Assembly: GCA_023457295.1 (NCBI GenBank)
Contig: JAEWLZ010000085.1
Coordinates: 1-5,989, forward strand
Length of the DNA stretch: 5,989 nucleotides
Direction of reading: 5' to 3'
DNA from: Cyanobacteria bacterium OH_PDB_112
GTDB lineage: Bacteria > Cyanobacteriota > Vampirovibrionia > Gastranaerophilales > CAJFVJ01
Every line of letters starts with the position of its first letter. The first letter of the stretch is position 1. The position numbers and the translations under genes were made by a program. Under the pieces are notes generated by a model. It was given only the letters and a program-made list of their open reading frames with translations. It did no database searches and was not told the origin of the DNA. Positions 1 to 5,952 of the stretch are shown here, in pieces.

Positions 1-1212
1 GTAAGTACCAGTGCTTTTGCCATCTTTTTTCTTTATAAGAGCAACTTCCGCTTCTTGCGGAGTTTTGGGTTTTTCAGTAAATTTTTGAATTATATTGTTT
101 TTACTAACAGAAATAACGCCCAAACCACTGTAATCTTTTACGGGAACGGATATAATCACGGCAAGAGGTAAAGGTGTTTGAGGATTCTTTTTAGCACCAA
201 AAAGAAGTTTTTTATAAAATTTGATAGCTTTATCAAAATCTATATCATGAACTTGATCGGAAGAACATACCAAGACAGGGTTTTGACCCGAAATATGTCC
301 ATTCTTATGGGCTAAAAGTATATGATTTGCAGCTCCACTTTTTTGCGGGTCGTCCATAAGCAAAACTTTTGTTTTTTCGTTGATTATTCCTGATTGAAAT
401 AAATTATCAATATGGTTATACATCAAATGTCCATCTTTATACGGAAGTTGTATTCCCGGTTTATTGACTTTGCTTACCCAGGTAACACCTGCCAATCTGC
501 TTCCTAAGCCGGCTGTCAACTCTACAACATCAATATCATTATGTTTTAACATTGGTGGACGATTAACTTTTTCATATAATTTTTTCCCCCAGTATTTATT
601 AACCAAACACCTTACCACATTAGCTCTATAACCTGTTGTTACAACAAAATTACCTTTAAATGAAACTTTATCTTGTCCCTTTTTTAAGCGCGATTTTAGG
701 CTCTTTGAAACAGGTTTTTCTGATAAATCAACTTTGATTCCATCAGCTTTAAACTTACCACCCATAGGAATAATACCGATTACACCTTCGGGGAATTCAA
801 CAAAAACCATTTTACCCGATTTACCTTGACTCGCTGCTGTTTCTGTCACCCTTGCTTTTATAGGACAATCTTTGGATATAGAAACCTTCCCGAATACTTT
901 ATCTTTAGATTTTAATAAATAAGAAATCATTCCTTCTTTTTTATAAGGCAAAACATCTATTTCTCCGATACTAAATTTTTTAGTACCTATCAAGTATGGC
1001 GCATTAATATCTTGAATAATTTTTCTCGCAAAACAAACATGGTTTTTTTGTGGATTTAACAACATTTTTGTTCTTAAAGATGCAGATTGCTCAAAATTCA
1101 TTAATTTATTTTGATTTTGATTACAACCAAATTTGGGAATAGAACTAAGATGTTGTTTTTTGCAAGAAAAATTATTTTTTATAAATTCAGAATTTTGGAT
1201 ACTTGATATCAT
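1..1212 (-). CDS. Sugar-phosphate nucleotidyltransferase-like protein with large N-terminal extension (3' end off the left edge)
   Basis: The reading frame runs from ATG at 1212 to the window edge with no stop, giving 404 residues and lacking the C-terminus. Residues about 226-404 look like the N-terminal catalytic core of an NTP_transferase (GT-A-like Rossmann) domain. The nucleotide-binding loop is LTAGLGSRL (232-240), followed by the conserved KP (251-252), a KSGAANHILLA segment (291-301) in place of the usual G-T-A-x-A, SSDQVHDID (317-325) in place of the usual G-D metal-binding strand, and FTEKP (378-382). Family members join a sugar-1-phosphate to an NTP and release pyrophosphate; the sugar and base cannot be told here. 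Residues 1-225 are not part of the usual enzyme and I do not recognise them. They include SSIPKFG at 23-29 and VSFKGNF at 183-189. No signal peptide or membrane segment is visible. It is the last of three genes seen in a tight operon, 3 bp after the deacetylase stop. The family is fairly sure, the substrate unknown. Confidence 0.75.
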   Translation of the reverse strand, partial: MISSIQNSEFIKNNFSCKKQHLSSIPKFGCNQNQNKLMNFEQSASLRTKMLLNPQKNHVCFARKIIQDINAPYLIGTKKFSIGEIDVLPYKKEGMISYLLKSKDKVFGKVSISKDCPIKARVTETAASQGKSGKMVFVEFPEGVIGIIPMGGKFKADGIKVDLSEKPVSKSLKSRLKKGQDKVSFKGNFVVTTGYRANVVRCLVNKYWGKKLYEKVNRPPMLKHNDIDVVELTAGLGSRLAGVTWVSKVNKPGIQLPYKDGHLMYNHIDNLFQSGIINEKTKVLLMDDPQKSGAANHILLAHKNGHISGQNPVLVCSSDQVHDIDFDKAIKFYKKLLFGAKKNPQTPLPLAVIISVPVKDYSGLGVISVSKNNIIQKFTEKPKTPQEAEVALIKKKDGKSTGTY

Positions 1213-1215
1213 AAT

Positions 1216-2190
1216 TTAATTCCCCCCTTTATTTTTTGTTGCACCAATAAGCTCCTCAATGCGTTTCAAATGTTTTTCGGTAAATTTATAAACATTTTTT
1301 CTTGGGGGAATACCTATTTTTTTCTCAGAAACATATATATGCGGATGTTTTTTGAAATAACTTTCAAGTGCTTTTACAGTATCTTCGGTAAATTGTGTGG
1401 TTTGCTCCCTAAAGGCTGCGATTAATGTTGGAATATTATTTTTTATATTAAATTTTGGTTTTATTGGCTGATTAGATCTTATAATTTTTACAAAAAGACC
1501 TATGCCGGGTGTCCCTTTTGCTGCATTTATAAGAGCTCTTCTGTTGGATTCGGGAAATCCCACATTAAAAAGTCTTGTTTTTTGTCTTGAGATTTTCTTG
1601 TGCATATAAACAACATCAGGAAGAATCTCTGCTAAAGCTATATGGTCAGGGTGTCTTGTTATTCCTTCGGGTGTAAAAGAATATATTTCTTTGGGTTTCG
1701 TTTCTTGCACAATTCTTTGCAATGAAGGCAACATTGTTTCCTGGATTTCTGGAGTTCGTGTTTTACCGTCAACCAATTCTAATATAACAGGATCTCTTTT
1801 GAGTCCTAATTTATCAAGGGCTCTTTTTAGTTCATCTTCTCTGGCATCTTTCATCTCAGAAGAATGTCTAGGCAAAAGTCCTCTGATATCACGACCATTT
1901 TCTCCTGATGTGGCATAAACCAATTGTATTGTTTTTTTGTTTTGCTTAATCATTTTTGCAATAAAACCAAAAAAACATACTTCATCATCAGGATGAGCTA
2001 AAACCACTAAAACATCAGCAGGATCAAGTTTTTTAATGTTTTGCAGCTTTTGAAGCTGTACTCCTTTAAAGCTAAAATTGTCCGAAGAAGTTTTATGCAC
2101 TTTTTTAGGAAAACCTACTATAACACCAACATTGTTATATTGCCCATTTATATTTGCGCAATAACTTTTTTTAAAAGAAGACGATATCAT
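1216..2190 (-). CDS. PIG-L/LmbE-family zinc-dependent deacetylase
   Basis: The 324-residue protein carries the complete signature of the PIG-L (LmbE-like) family, which hydrolyses N-acetyl groups from GlcNAc-containing substrates such as GlcNAc-PI, GlcNAc-inositol or bacillithiol/mycothiol precursors. AHPDDE is at 65-70 and TRHPDHIA at 178-185. By analogy with MshB, H66, D69 and H183 would bind zinc, D68 would be the general base and H180 would assist. Between them are TSGENGRD (94-101) and an R-x-x-E helix (117-120), both typical. The first ~57 residues are an extension before the domain and include SSDNFSFKG (35-43). A C-terminal part of about 120 residues (205-324), rich in Lys, is longer than in minimal family members. 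No signal peptide is seen, so a cytoplasmic location is likely. The start at 2190 has a good AGGGGG site 5 bases upstream. It lies between the GH15-like gene (27 bp upstream) and the nucleotidyltransferase (3 bp downstream). The real substrate is unknown. Confidence 0.9.
   Translation of the reverse strand: MISSSFKKSYCANINGQYNNVGVIVGFPKKVHKTSSDNFSFKGVQLQKLQNIKKLDPADVLVVLAHPDDEVCFFGFIAKMIKQNKKTIQLVYATSGENGRDIRGLLPRHSSEMKDAREDELKRALDKLGLKRDPVILELVDGKTRTPEIQETMLPSLQRIVQETKPKEIYSFTPEGITRHPDHIALAEILPDVVYMHKKISRQKTRLFNVGFPESNRRALINAAKGTPGIGLFVKIIRSNQPIKPKFNIKNNIPTLIAAFREQTTQFTEDTVKALESYFKKHPHIYVSEKKIGIPPRKNVYKFTEKHLKRIEELIGATKNKGGN
1222..1227 (-). promoter_or_regulatory. Ribosome binding site (G6) for the nucleotidyltransferase, inside the end of the upstream gene
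   Basis: On the minus strand the sequence AAAGGGGGGAATTAAATTATG places a run of six G nine bases before the ATG at 1212. The G run forms the two glycine codons just before the last codon and stop of the deacetylase gene. The nearest alternative is weaker, so this fixes the start at 1212. The arrangement suggests translational coupling of the two genes. Confidence 0.6.
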
Positions 2191-2195
2191 TTTTA

Positions 2196-2213
2196 CCCCC
2201 TAGTGACACACTA
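2196..2213 (-). promoter_or_regulatory. Ribosome binding site of the deacetylase with an adjoining small hairpin
   Basis: Read on the minus strand, AGGGGG (2201..2196) lies 5 bases before the ATG at 2190. Immediately upstream, TAGTG-TGT-CACTA (2213..2201) is a perfect 5-bp inverted repeat whose last base is the A of the binding site. The ribosome binding site is convincing. A regulatory role for the hairpin is only a possibility, since a 5-bp stem with a 3-base loop is weak. Confidence 0.55.
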
Positions 2214-2217
2214 TCTA

Positions 2218-4434
2218 CTAACTATTTTCAGAATATTTTTTTATTAATTTTTTCTTTTCCAAATATTTAAGATTTTCTATATACAAAAGAGATGCTTCAA
2301 AGGTTTTGGCCGCATCCCAGCCTAAATGGCTGTTTACTCCCGGTACAAAAGAATATTTGTTGTTTGGACTTTTTATATTTTCAGGAACTAATGTGGGTAC
2401 GGCTTGATAAGCTTCGGGTTTTCGCCACGCTAAAGCATATTCTCCGTTTGCTTTTGTATGAAGCGTACCATCCATTTTTAAACCAGCGATATTTCCGTAA
2501 GTTCTTTTTATGTGTTCTGTTTCACCGTTAAAAGCACGGTTGAGCAGTTTTAATTCTTTTTTTGATAAAACACCCGTTTTTTTATGTTTTTCTATAAGTT
2601 TTTTTACCTGTTTTCCATAACCTATTGCAGCATAAGATGTAGGCAAAGCCCATTGAGCAGAAGTTTCTTCTTTCGCAAATTTTCCTCTTGCGGCAAATTT
2701 AGAAGGTTCTGATGTATCCGATCCTCCGAAATTTTTATTATAAAATTCGCCTTTAGGTAAATGAATCCCATCAGTTTCGGGGTGTATAGCCAAATCATAA
2801 CTTTTGTTTATATAGCTGTCGCAAGAATTAATTTTAACTCCATTTATTTCTATTTTAAATTGGTTATAACGTCTTGCTCCAAATTCCCCGAGTAAAGTAT
2901 TTTCAAATTTTTCCAATATAGACAAATGTTTTTCAATATCTTCCACAAAATCCCCCGTAGGGCTCAAATTTATATCAGAATTCGTAACAATAACCGAAGC
3001 CGCATCATCCCTTTTAGGAGTTCCTCTGAACTCATCAAGGTGATTCTTTCTAATCATATCTTCGCCTTCTTTTATATAAGCATCGAGATTTTTTGTATCA
3101 GAATTAAACAAAGCTTTTGATTCTGGTAATAGGGTTTTTGTCATTAAAGATTTTTCAGCGTCTATAAAGCTTTTTCTTAATTTAATTATTTCAGGATTTG
3201 ATATATTCTTAGGGCTATGAATAAAATTAACAAGGCTTTTTACTTTTTTAAATGCTTGAGTAGCACTTTTGGTATCACAATTTGAACCTTTAGGGAAAGT
3301 TAATTCTTCACAAAATCCTCCTGTTTGGGCATTTGGACCGATAGCCTTTAAATAATGAGTCATATGAACAATAGTTTGTATAACTTCACCGGGGATAGCT
3401 TTTACTTTTTGAAATCCCAAAGGGTCTGTTCCCTCTATACCATTTTTTATTTTGTCCGAAAAAGCACCTAATAAATCACCAAAAGCTTCAAGTCTTTGAT
3501 TGTTTTCCCACCCGGGATGTTTTGCATTACCTGTATCTCTACTAAGAGTTCCTGTTTTAGGATTATGCCAAAAAACGTAAGCCACGCCTTTGTTTTTTTT
3601 ATAAGCTTCAGGATTTTTAATAACTCTTTCAAAAGATTCAATTTCTTCAGGAGAAGAATAAGTTTTAGCCCAAGTTATCAAACCCGGTAACAATTGATCT
3701 TGATATTTTACTTCAATTAAAGGAAGCATTCCTATATGATCACTTGTCCACTTTCTTGTCATTTGGGCACTACCTGCCGCATCTGAAACAGAAGGAACCC
3801 CATCATCAAATTTGAGACTAAAAACACCTTTTTCTTCGGCTTTTCTAAATAATTTATTAAAATTTTTAGAATTTAAAGGCTCTTTTAAATGTTCATAAAC
3901 TTCCGAATTATTTACTGCTATTTTATAAGTGTTCCCATTTACTCTTGTATGTCTGACAAATTTGATATGTTTATAATAATCTGTTGCATCAATCATCGCT
4001 CTTAATGCTTTAACAAGCTTGCTTAAGCGTTCAGGATTATTCAAATATTCAATATTAGCAATAATTTTTCCGGTTTTGTCATTTTTAACCAAACCTGAAT
4101 CAATAATTTTTTTAACACCTGTTTTAATATTCTGAAATTCTTGCGGCTTGCTGCCCAATGTATTTTGCAAGTCTATTATTAGTTGCCCGTGTTTTTCTTG
4201 AGTCAATTTTTCGCCGTTAATTAAAACTTTTGACAAAGCATTATAAGCGTCTTTCGCAATTTTAAGCTTTGGCTTATTTCCGGTAAAATTAATTGAGCTA
4301 AATTTAGTATTTATACTTTTTGAATCCGACAATAAAGATTGTTTTTGCTCGACATGAGAAACCATTGGTTCTTTTTTTAAACCTTTTTTAAAACTATTTC
4401 TTACAACTAAATTATTTTGAACAGATAAGAGCAT
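2218..4434 (-). CDS. GH15-like (glucoamylase / phosphorylase kinase alpha fold) protein
   Basis: The 738-residue protein shows, in order, landmarks that I recognise as GH15-like: TRKWTSDHIGML (226-237, the W-x-R-D-like region), WENNQRLEAFGDLLGA (309-324), GGFCEEL (372-378), DAAS (477-480), ARRY (520-523), AQWALPTSYAAIGYG (593-607), PEAY (673-676) and NSHLGWDAAKTFEAS (701-715). GH15 enzymes remove glucose from the non-reducing ends of alpha-glucans. They are inverting, with one Glu as acid and one as base. By position, E376 would be the acid and E674 the base. The tryptophan usual before the acid (W-E-E) is a cysteine (C375). The first ~55 residues are a tagged extension with SSINFTG at 46-52, followed by a helical region to ~225. 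No signal peptide is visible, so a cytoplasmic glucan would be the natural substrate. The start at 4434 has AGGGA 6 bases upstream. It is the first gene of the minus-strand operon. Family assignment rests on motifs alone; activity is unproven. Confidence 0.62.
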   Translation of the reverse strand: MLLSVQNNLVVRNSFKKGLKKEPMVSHVEQKQSLLSDSKSINTKFSSINFTGNKPKLKIAKDAYNALSKVLINGEKLTQEKHGQLIIDLQNTLGSKPQEFQNIKTGVKKIIDSGLVKNDKTGKIIANIEYLNNPERLSKLVKALRAMIDATDYYKHIKFVRHTRVNGNTYKIAVNNSEVYEHLKEPLNSKNFNKLFRKAEEKGVFSLKFDDGVPSVSDAAGSAQMTRKWTSDHIGMLPLIEVKYQDQLLPGLITWAKTYSSPEEIESFERVIKNPEAYKKNKGVAYVFWHNPKTGTLSRDTGNAKHPGWENNQRLEAFGDLLGAFSDKIKNGIEGTDPLGFQKVKAIPGEVIQTIVHMTHYLKAIGPNAQTGGFCEELTFPKGSNCDTKSATQAFKKVKSLVNFIHSPKNISNPEIIKLRKSFIDAEKSLMTKTLLPESKALFNSDTKNLDAYIKEGEDMIRKNHLDEFRGTPKRDDAASVIVTNSDINLSPTGDFVEDIEKHLSILEKFENTLLGEFGARRYNQFKIEINGVKINSCDSYINKSYDLAIHPETDGIHLPKGEFYNKNFGGSDTSEPSKFAARGKFAKEETSAQWALPTSYAAIGYGKQVKKLIEKHKKTGVLSKKELKLLNRAFNGETEHIKRTYGNIAGLKMDGTLHTKANGEYALAWRKPEAYQAVPTLVPENIKSPNNKYSFVPGVNSHLGWDAAKTFEASLLYIENLKYLEKKKLIKKYSENS

Positions 4435-4440
4435 TGTTTT

Positions 4441-4445
4441 TCCCT
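4441..4445 (-). promoter_or_regulatory. Ribosome binding site of the GH15-like gene
   Basis: On the minus strand AGGGA precedes the ATG at 4434 by six bases (AGGGAAAAACAATG). It is a modest but well-spaced site and supports this start; no better-placed alternative start is evident near it. Confidence 0.5.
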
Positions 4446-4499
4446 GTAAATTAACTAACAGGTTGAAAACCAGTAAAACAAAAAAATGCTAATTAAAAT

Positions 4500-4528
4500 G
4501 TTAAAAATTATTAAAATGAGCCTGACAA
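4500..4528 (-). promoter_or_regulatory. Candidate sigma-70-type promoter for the three-gene operon
   Basis: Minus-strand TTGTCA (4528..4523, 5 of 6 to TTGACA) is followed after 17 bases by TTTAAC (4505..4500, 4 of 6 to TATAAT). Transcription would begin near 4493 and leave a leader of about 58 bases before the GH15-like start. The -35 box is good, the -10 box is weak, and AT-rich DNA yields such matches by chance. Confidence 0.4.
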
Positions 4529-4626
4529 ACACTGTTTAAAAGGAAAAGGTTTTTTAATATATCTTAATAATTAAGTATTTTGGTGAAATTTAATATTTTG
4601 TATCAGAGATTTTGGGATAAACATAT

Positions 4627-4643
4627 AGCTTATCGGGTAAGCT
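4627..4643. repeat. Perfect inverted repeat AGCTTA-TCGGG-TAAGCT
   Basis: Two 6-base arms are exact reverse complements around a 5-base centre. The repeat sits just upstream of the extended -10 element at 4661-4669 and its right arm overlaps the place where a -35 box would lie (about 4641-4646). That position suits an operator for a dimeric regulator. It would be upstream of the predicted transcript start, so an RNA hairpin role is less likely unless an earlier start is used. Confidence 0.45.
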
Positions 4644-4660
4644 GCTTAAAACCTGATTGG

Positions 4661-4669
4661 TGCTAAAAT
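4661..4669 (+). promoter_or_regulatory. Candidate extended -10 promoter for the membrane-anchored gene
   Basis: TGCTAAAAT fits the extended -10 form TGnTATAAT, with 5 of 6 matches in the hexamer (4664-4669). There is no good -35 box 17 bases upstream, which is tolerated in extended -10 promoters. Transcription would begin near 4676, giving a leader of about 94 bases before the start at 4770. Confidence 0.4.
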
Positions 4670-4757
4670 TATTCAATAAAAATTTTTAATAAATTATTTG
4701 GCGATGGTTTTTATTCAGCATATTCTATGCAAACCATTACAAATTATTAATAAAAGA

Positions 4758-4762
4758 AAGGA
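4758..4762 (+). promoter_or_regulatory. Ribosome binding site that decides the start at 4770
   Basis: AAGGA lies seven bases before the ATG at 4770. An in-frame ATG at 4698 would add 24 residues but has no purine-rich site before it and would put a non-hydrophobic stretch ahead of the membrane anchor. The start at 4770 is preferred. Confidence 0.7.
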
Positions 4763-4769
4763 TTTGGTG

Positions 4770-5723
4770 ATGAAAAATTTTCAACTTAAATTCAAAATGG
4801 GCACCGCTAAAATTTTAATTATAGTTCTAGCGGTTTTATCATTAATAACTATTTCCATCTACTCTTTTTACATAAAAGATAAAGACGGATTAACTTTTGT
4901 TCAAAACATTAGCAATAGTTCTGAAAAACAAGAATTGTTTTATCAAAAAGAATTTTTGGACAAAATTAATGTGCTGCCGCTTGATGATATTAATTCCATA
5001 ACTAAAGCACAGGACATTCTTGAAAACTACTTAAAGCAAAGTACAAATCTTAAAGGTAAGGCTTTTGAAAACTACAGAATATTTTTCTTTAAGGCAATGA
5101 AACTGCAAGAAAATTCTGAATCCAAACCTTATAATTTTGATGATTATTGTATGGTTTCAGCTAAACAACAAAAAATAATTGAAAATTATTACAAAAAATA
5201 TGGAATATTGGTCAAAAATGCTGAATGTGCATTCCTTTTAATAGAAGATACTAAGTATACAAGAGACAGATTTTCTAAATATCTTCCAGAGGAATGGCAA
5301 GAATTTTTAGATTTCAGAGTAAAAGAAAATGGATGGTTTTGGGATGATGGGGCCGTTGCAATGACTTGGAAGGATTTAAAAGAACGTATTATATTTTGGG
5401 AAAACTTTGTCAGGAAATATCCTGATAACCCCGAACTTAACGAAATAAAAACAAAGCTGGATGATTATTATTCCGCTTTTATATATGCGCCTTACGGCTA
5501 TGATGATAATGAACAATTAGAGCCCAAGCTAAAAGAAGAATATGTTGATTTTTTAACAAATCATAAGGACTCTGCTTTTTATAGCAATTTACAAATCTGG
5601 TATGATAAGCTCAAGAAAAATAATTTCAAAGCTAATTATGCTTATATTGAAAAATTTGATATTGCTCAACCATATAAAGTCGACCATTACAACAAAGAAA
5701 TATATGACGGTTTTACGCCTTAA
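4770..5723 (+). CDS. Membrane-anchored hypothetical protein with TPR-like helical repeats
   Basis: The protein has 317 residues from the preferred start. A short Lys-containing N-terminus (1-14) is followed by one hydrophobic segment, residues 15-35 (ILIIVLAVLSLITISIYSFYI), and then by about 280 mostly hydrophilic residues. This looks like a signal anchor with the rest outside the cytoplasmic membrane. No lipobox cysteine and no clear signal-peptidase site are seen. The exported part is rich in Lys, Asp, Glu, Tyr and Phe and appears largely helical. Two segments resemble each other: 204-237, with WENFVRKYPDNPE, and 254-286, with YVDFLTNHKDSAF. Both read like 'F-x-x-x-Y/H-P/K-D/N-S/N' TPR-type turns followed by a Y-rich helix. 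Two cysteines, 127 and 153, could form a disulfide outside the cell membrane. A GWFWDDG stretch lies at 188-194. I do not recognise a named family. It lacks the SS-x-F-x-G tag of the divergent genes and probably forms its own transcription unit. Confidence 0.85.
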   Translation: MKNFQLKFKMGTAKILIIVLAVLSLITISIYSFYIKDKDGLTFVQNISNSSEKQELFYQKEFLDKINVLPLDDINSITKAQDILENYLKQSTNLKGKAFENYRIFFFKAMKLQENSESKPYNFDDYCMVSAKQQKIIENYYKKYGILVKNAECAFLLIEDTKYTRDRFSKYLPEEWQEFLDFRVKENGWFWDDGAVAMTWKDLKERIIFWENFVRKYPDNPELNEIKTKLDDYYSAFIYAPYGYDDNEQLEPKLKEEYVDFLTNHKDSAFYSNLQIWYDKLKKNNFKANYAYIEKFDIAQPYKVDHYNKEIYDGFTP

Positions 5724-5746
5724 TTTTTATTTTTATTTTCAGAGAC

Positions 5747-5820
5747 GGAGGAAAGGGATTGCTACATACATAGGTCTTTTTACCGACAATTATTATATTG
5801 CCCTTTGTGCTTGTTATTAG
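5747..5820 (+). other. Strong Shine-Dalgarno-like sequence without a normal start; possible micro-ORF
   Basis: GGAGG at 5747-5751, continuing as GGAGGAAAGGG, is the best match to the ribosomal anti-SD in the window, yet no ATG or GTG follows at the proper distance. A TTG at 5759-5761 has ideal 7-base spacing but reaches a stop after four codons (MLHT). An ATT at 5758 would open a 20-residue frame ending at 5820. Neither is a convincing gene. It may be a gene relic, a chance purine run, or a mistaken reading of an RNA element. Confidence 0.2.
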
Positions 5821-5899
5821 ACTGAAAAAACCGCGCCTATTTCCGAGTTTTTGATAGGATACAGTAAAAATACACTGTTTAGTTATAAAATTGATATTA

Positions 5900-5911
5900 A
5901 TACAATATAAA
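5900..5911. repeat. 12-base direct repeat ATACAATATAAA, copy 1
   Basis: The same 12 bases recur at 5976-5987, exactly 76 bases away. Each copy contains TACAAT, a 5-of-6 match to the -10 hexamer. Copy 1 has only a weak -35 candidate (TTTAGT, 5878-5883), so its promoter value is doubtful. Confidence 0.5.
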
Positions 5912-5919
5912 AAATACAA

Positions 5920-5935
5920 ATTTGCGAATGCAAAT
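5920..5935. repeat. Perfect small hairpin ATTTGC-GAAT-GCAAAT
   Basis: Six-base arms are exact reverse complements around a 4-base loop. Two more pairs are possible beyond a single mismatch. No T-run follows on the plus strand and none is preceded by an A-run of terminator type on the other, so it is not called as a terminator. It lies upstream of the edge promoter at 5953-5982 and could be an operator. Confidence 0.4.
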
Positions 5936-5952
5936 GTGGGTTGGAAAAATTC

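Larger units (their letters stand above)
4435..4769. other. Divergent intergenic regulatory region
   Basis: This is the 335-bp gap between the divergent GH15-like gene and the membrane-anchored gene. It is very AT-rich and holds no gene that I can support. It contains the candidate promoters listed separately, the perfect inverted repeat at 4627-4643, a second AT-rich palindrome CTTAA-TAA-TTAAG at 4563-4575, and a weak hairpin around 4459-4473 within the probable leader of the minus-strand operon. No transcription terminator is expected between divergent genes and none is seen. Confidence 0.7.

Noticed and set aside
1204..1211. TGATATCA palindrome at the nucleotidyltransferase start as an operator
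   Set aside because: It is explained by the coding sequence Met-Ile-Ser, and the copy in the deacetylase start does not keep the full palindrome.
2041..2247. Plus-strand 68-codon frame across the deacetylase start
   Set aside because: It overlaps the recognised start and binding site of the deacetylase and the end of the GH15-like gene, and its composition is that of an antisense shadow.
1691..3690. Several open frames of 64-79 codons on the plus strand (for example 1691-1918, 2292-2531, 2926-3120, 3496-3690)
   Set aside because: They lie wholly antisense to well-supported genes, have no ribosome binding sites of note, and their products have the odd Cys/Phe/Ile/Arg composition of shadow frames.
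4698..4769. Longer N-terminus for the membrane-anchored gene from ATG 4698
   Set aside because: No ribosome binding site precedes it, whereas AAGGA is well placed before ATG 4770. The longer form would also push the membrane anchor away from the N-terminus.
5724..5740. T-rich tract after the stop as an intrinsic terminator
   Set aside because: No GC-rich stem precedes the T-run, so the two-part terminator form is not met.
5602..5919. Overlapping 68-72 codon frames on both strands near the 3' end of the plus-strand gene (5602-5820 plus, 5713-5919 minus)
   Set aside because: The plus frame starts deep inside the real gene in another frame. The minus frame is low-complexity (Lys-Ile repeats from the T-rich tract) and lacks a good binding site.
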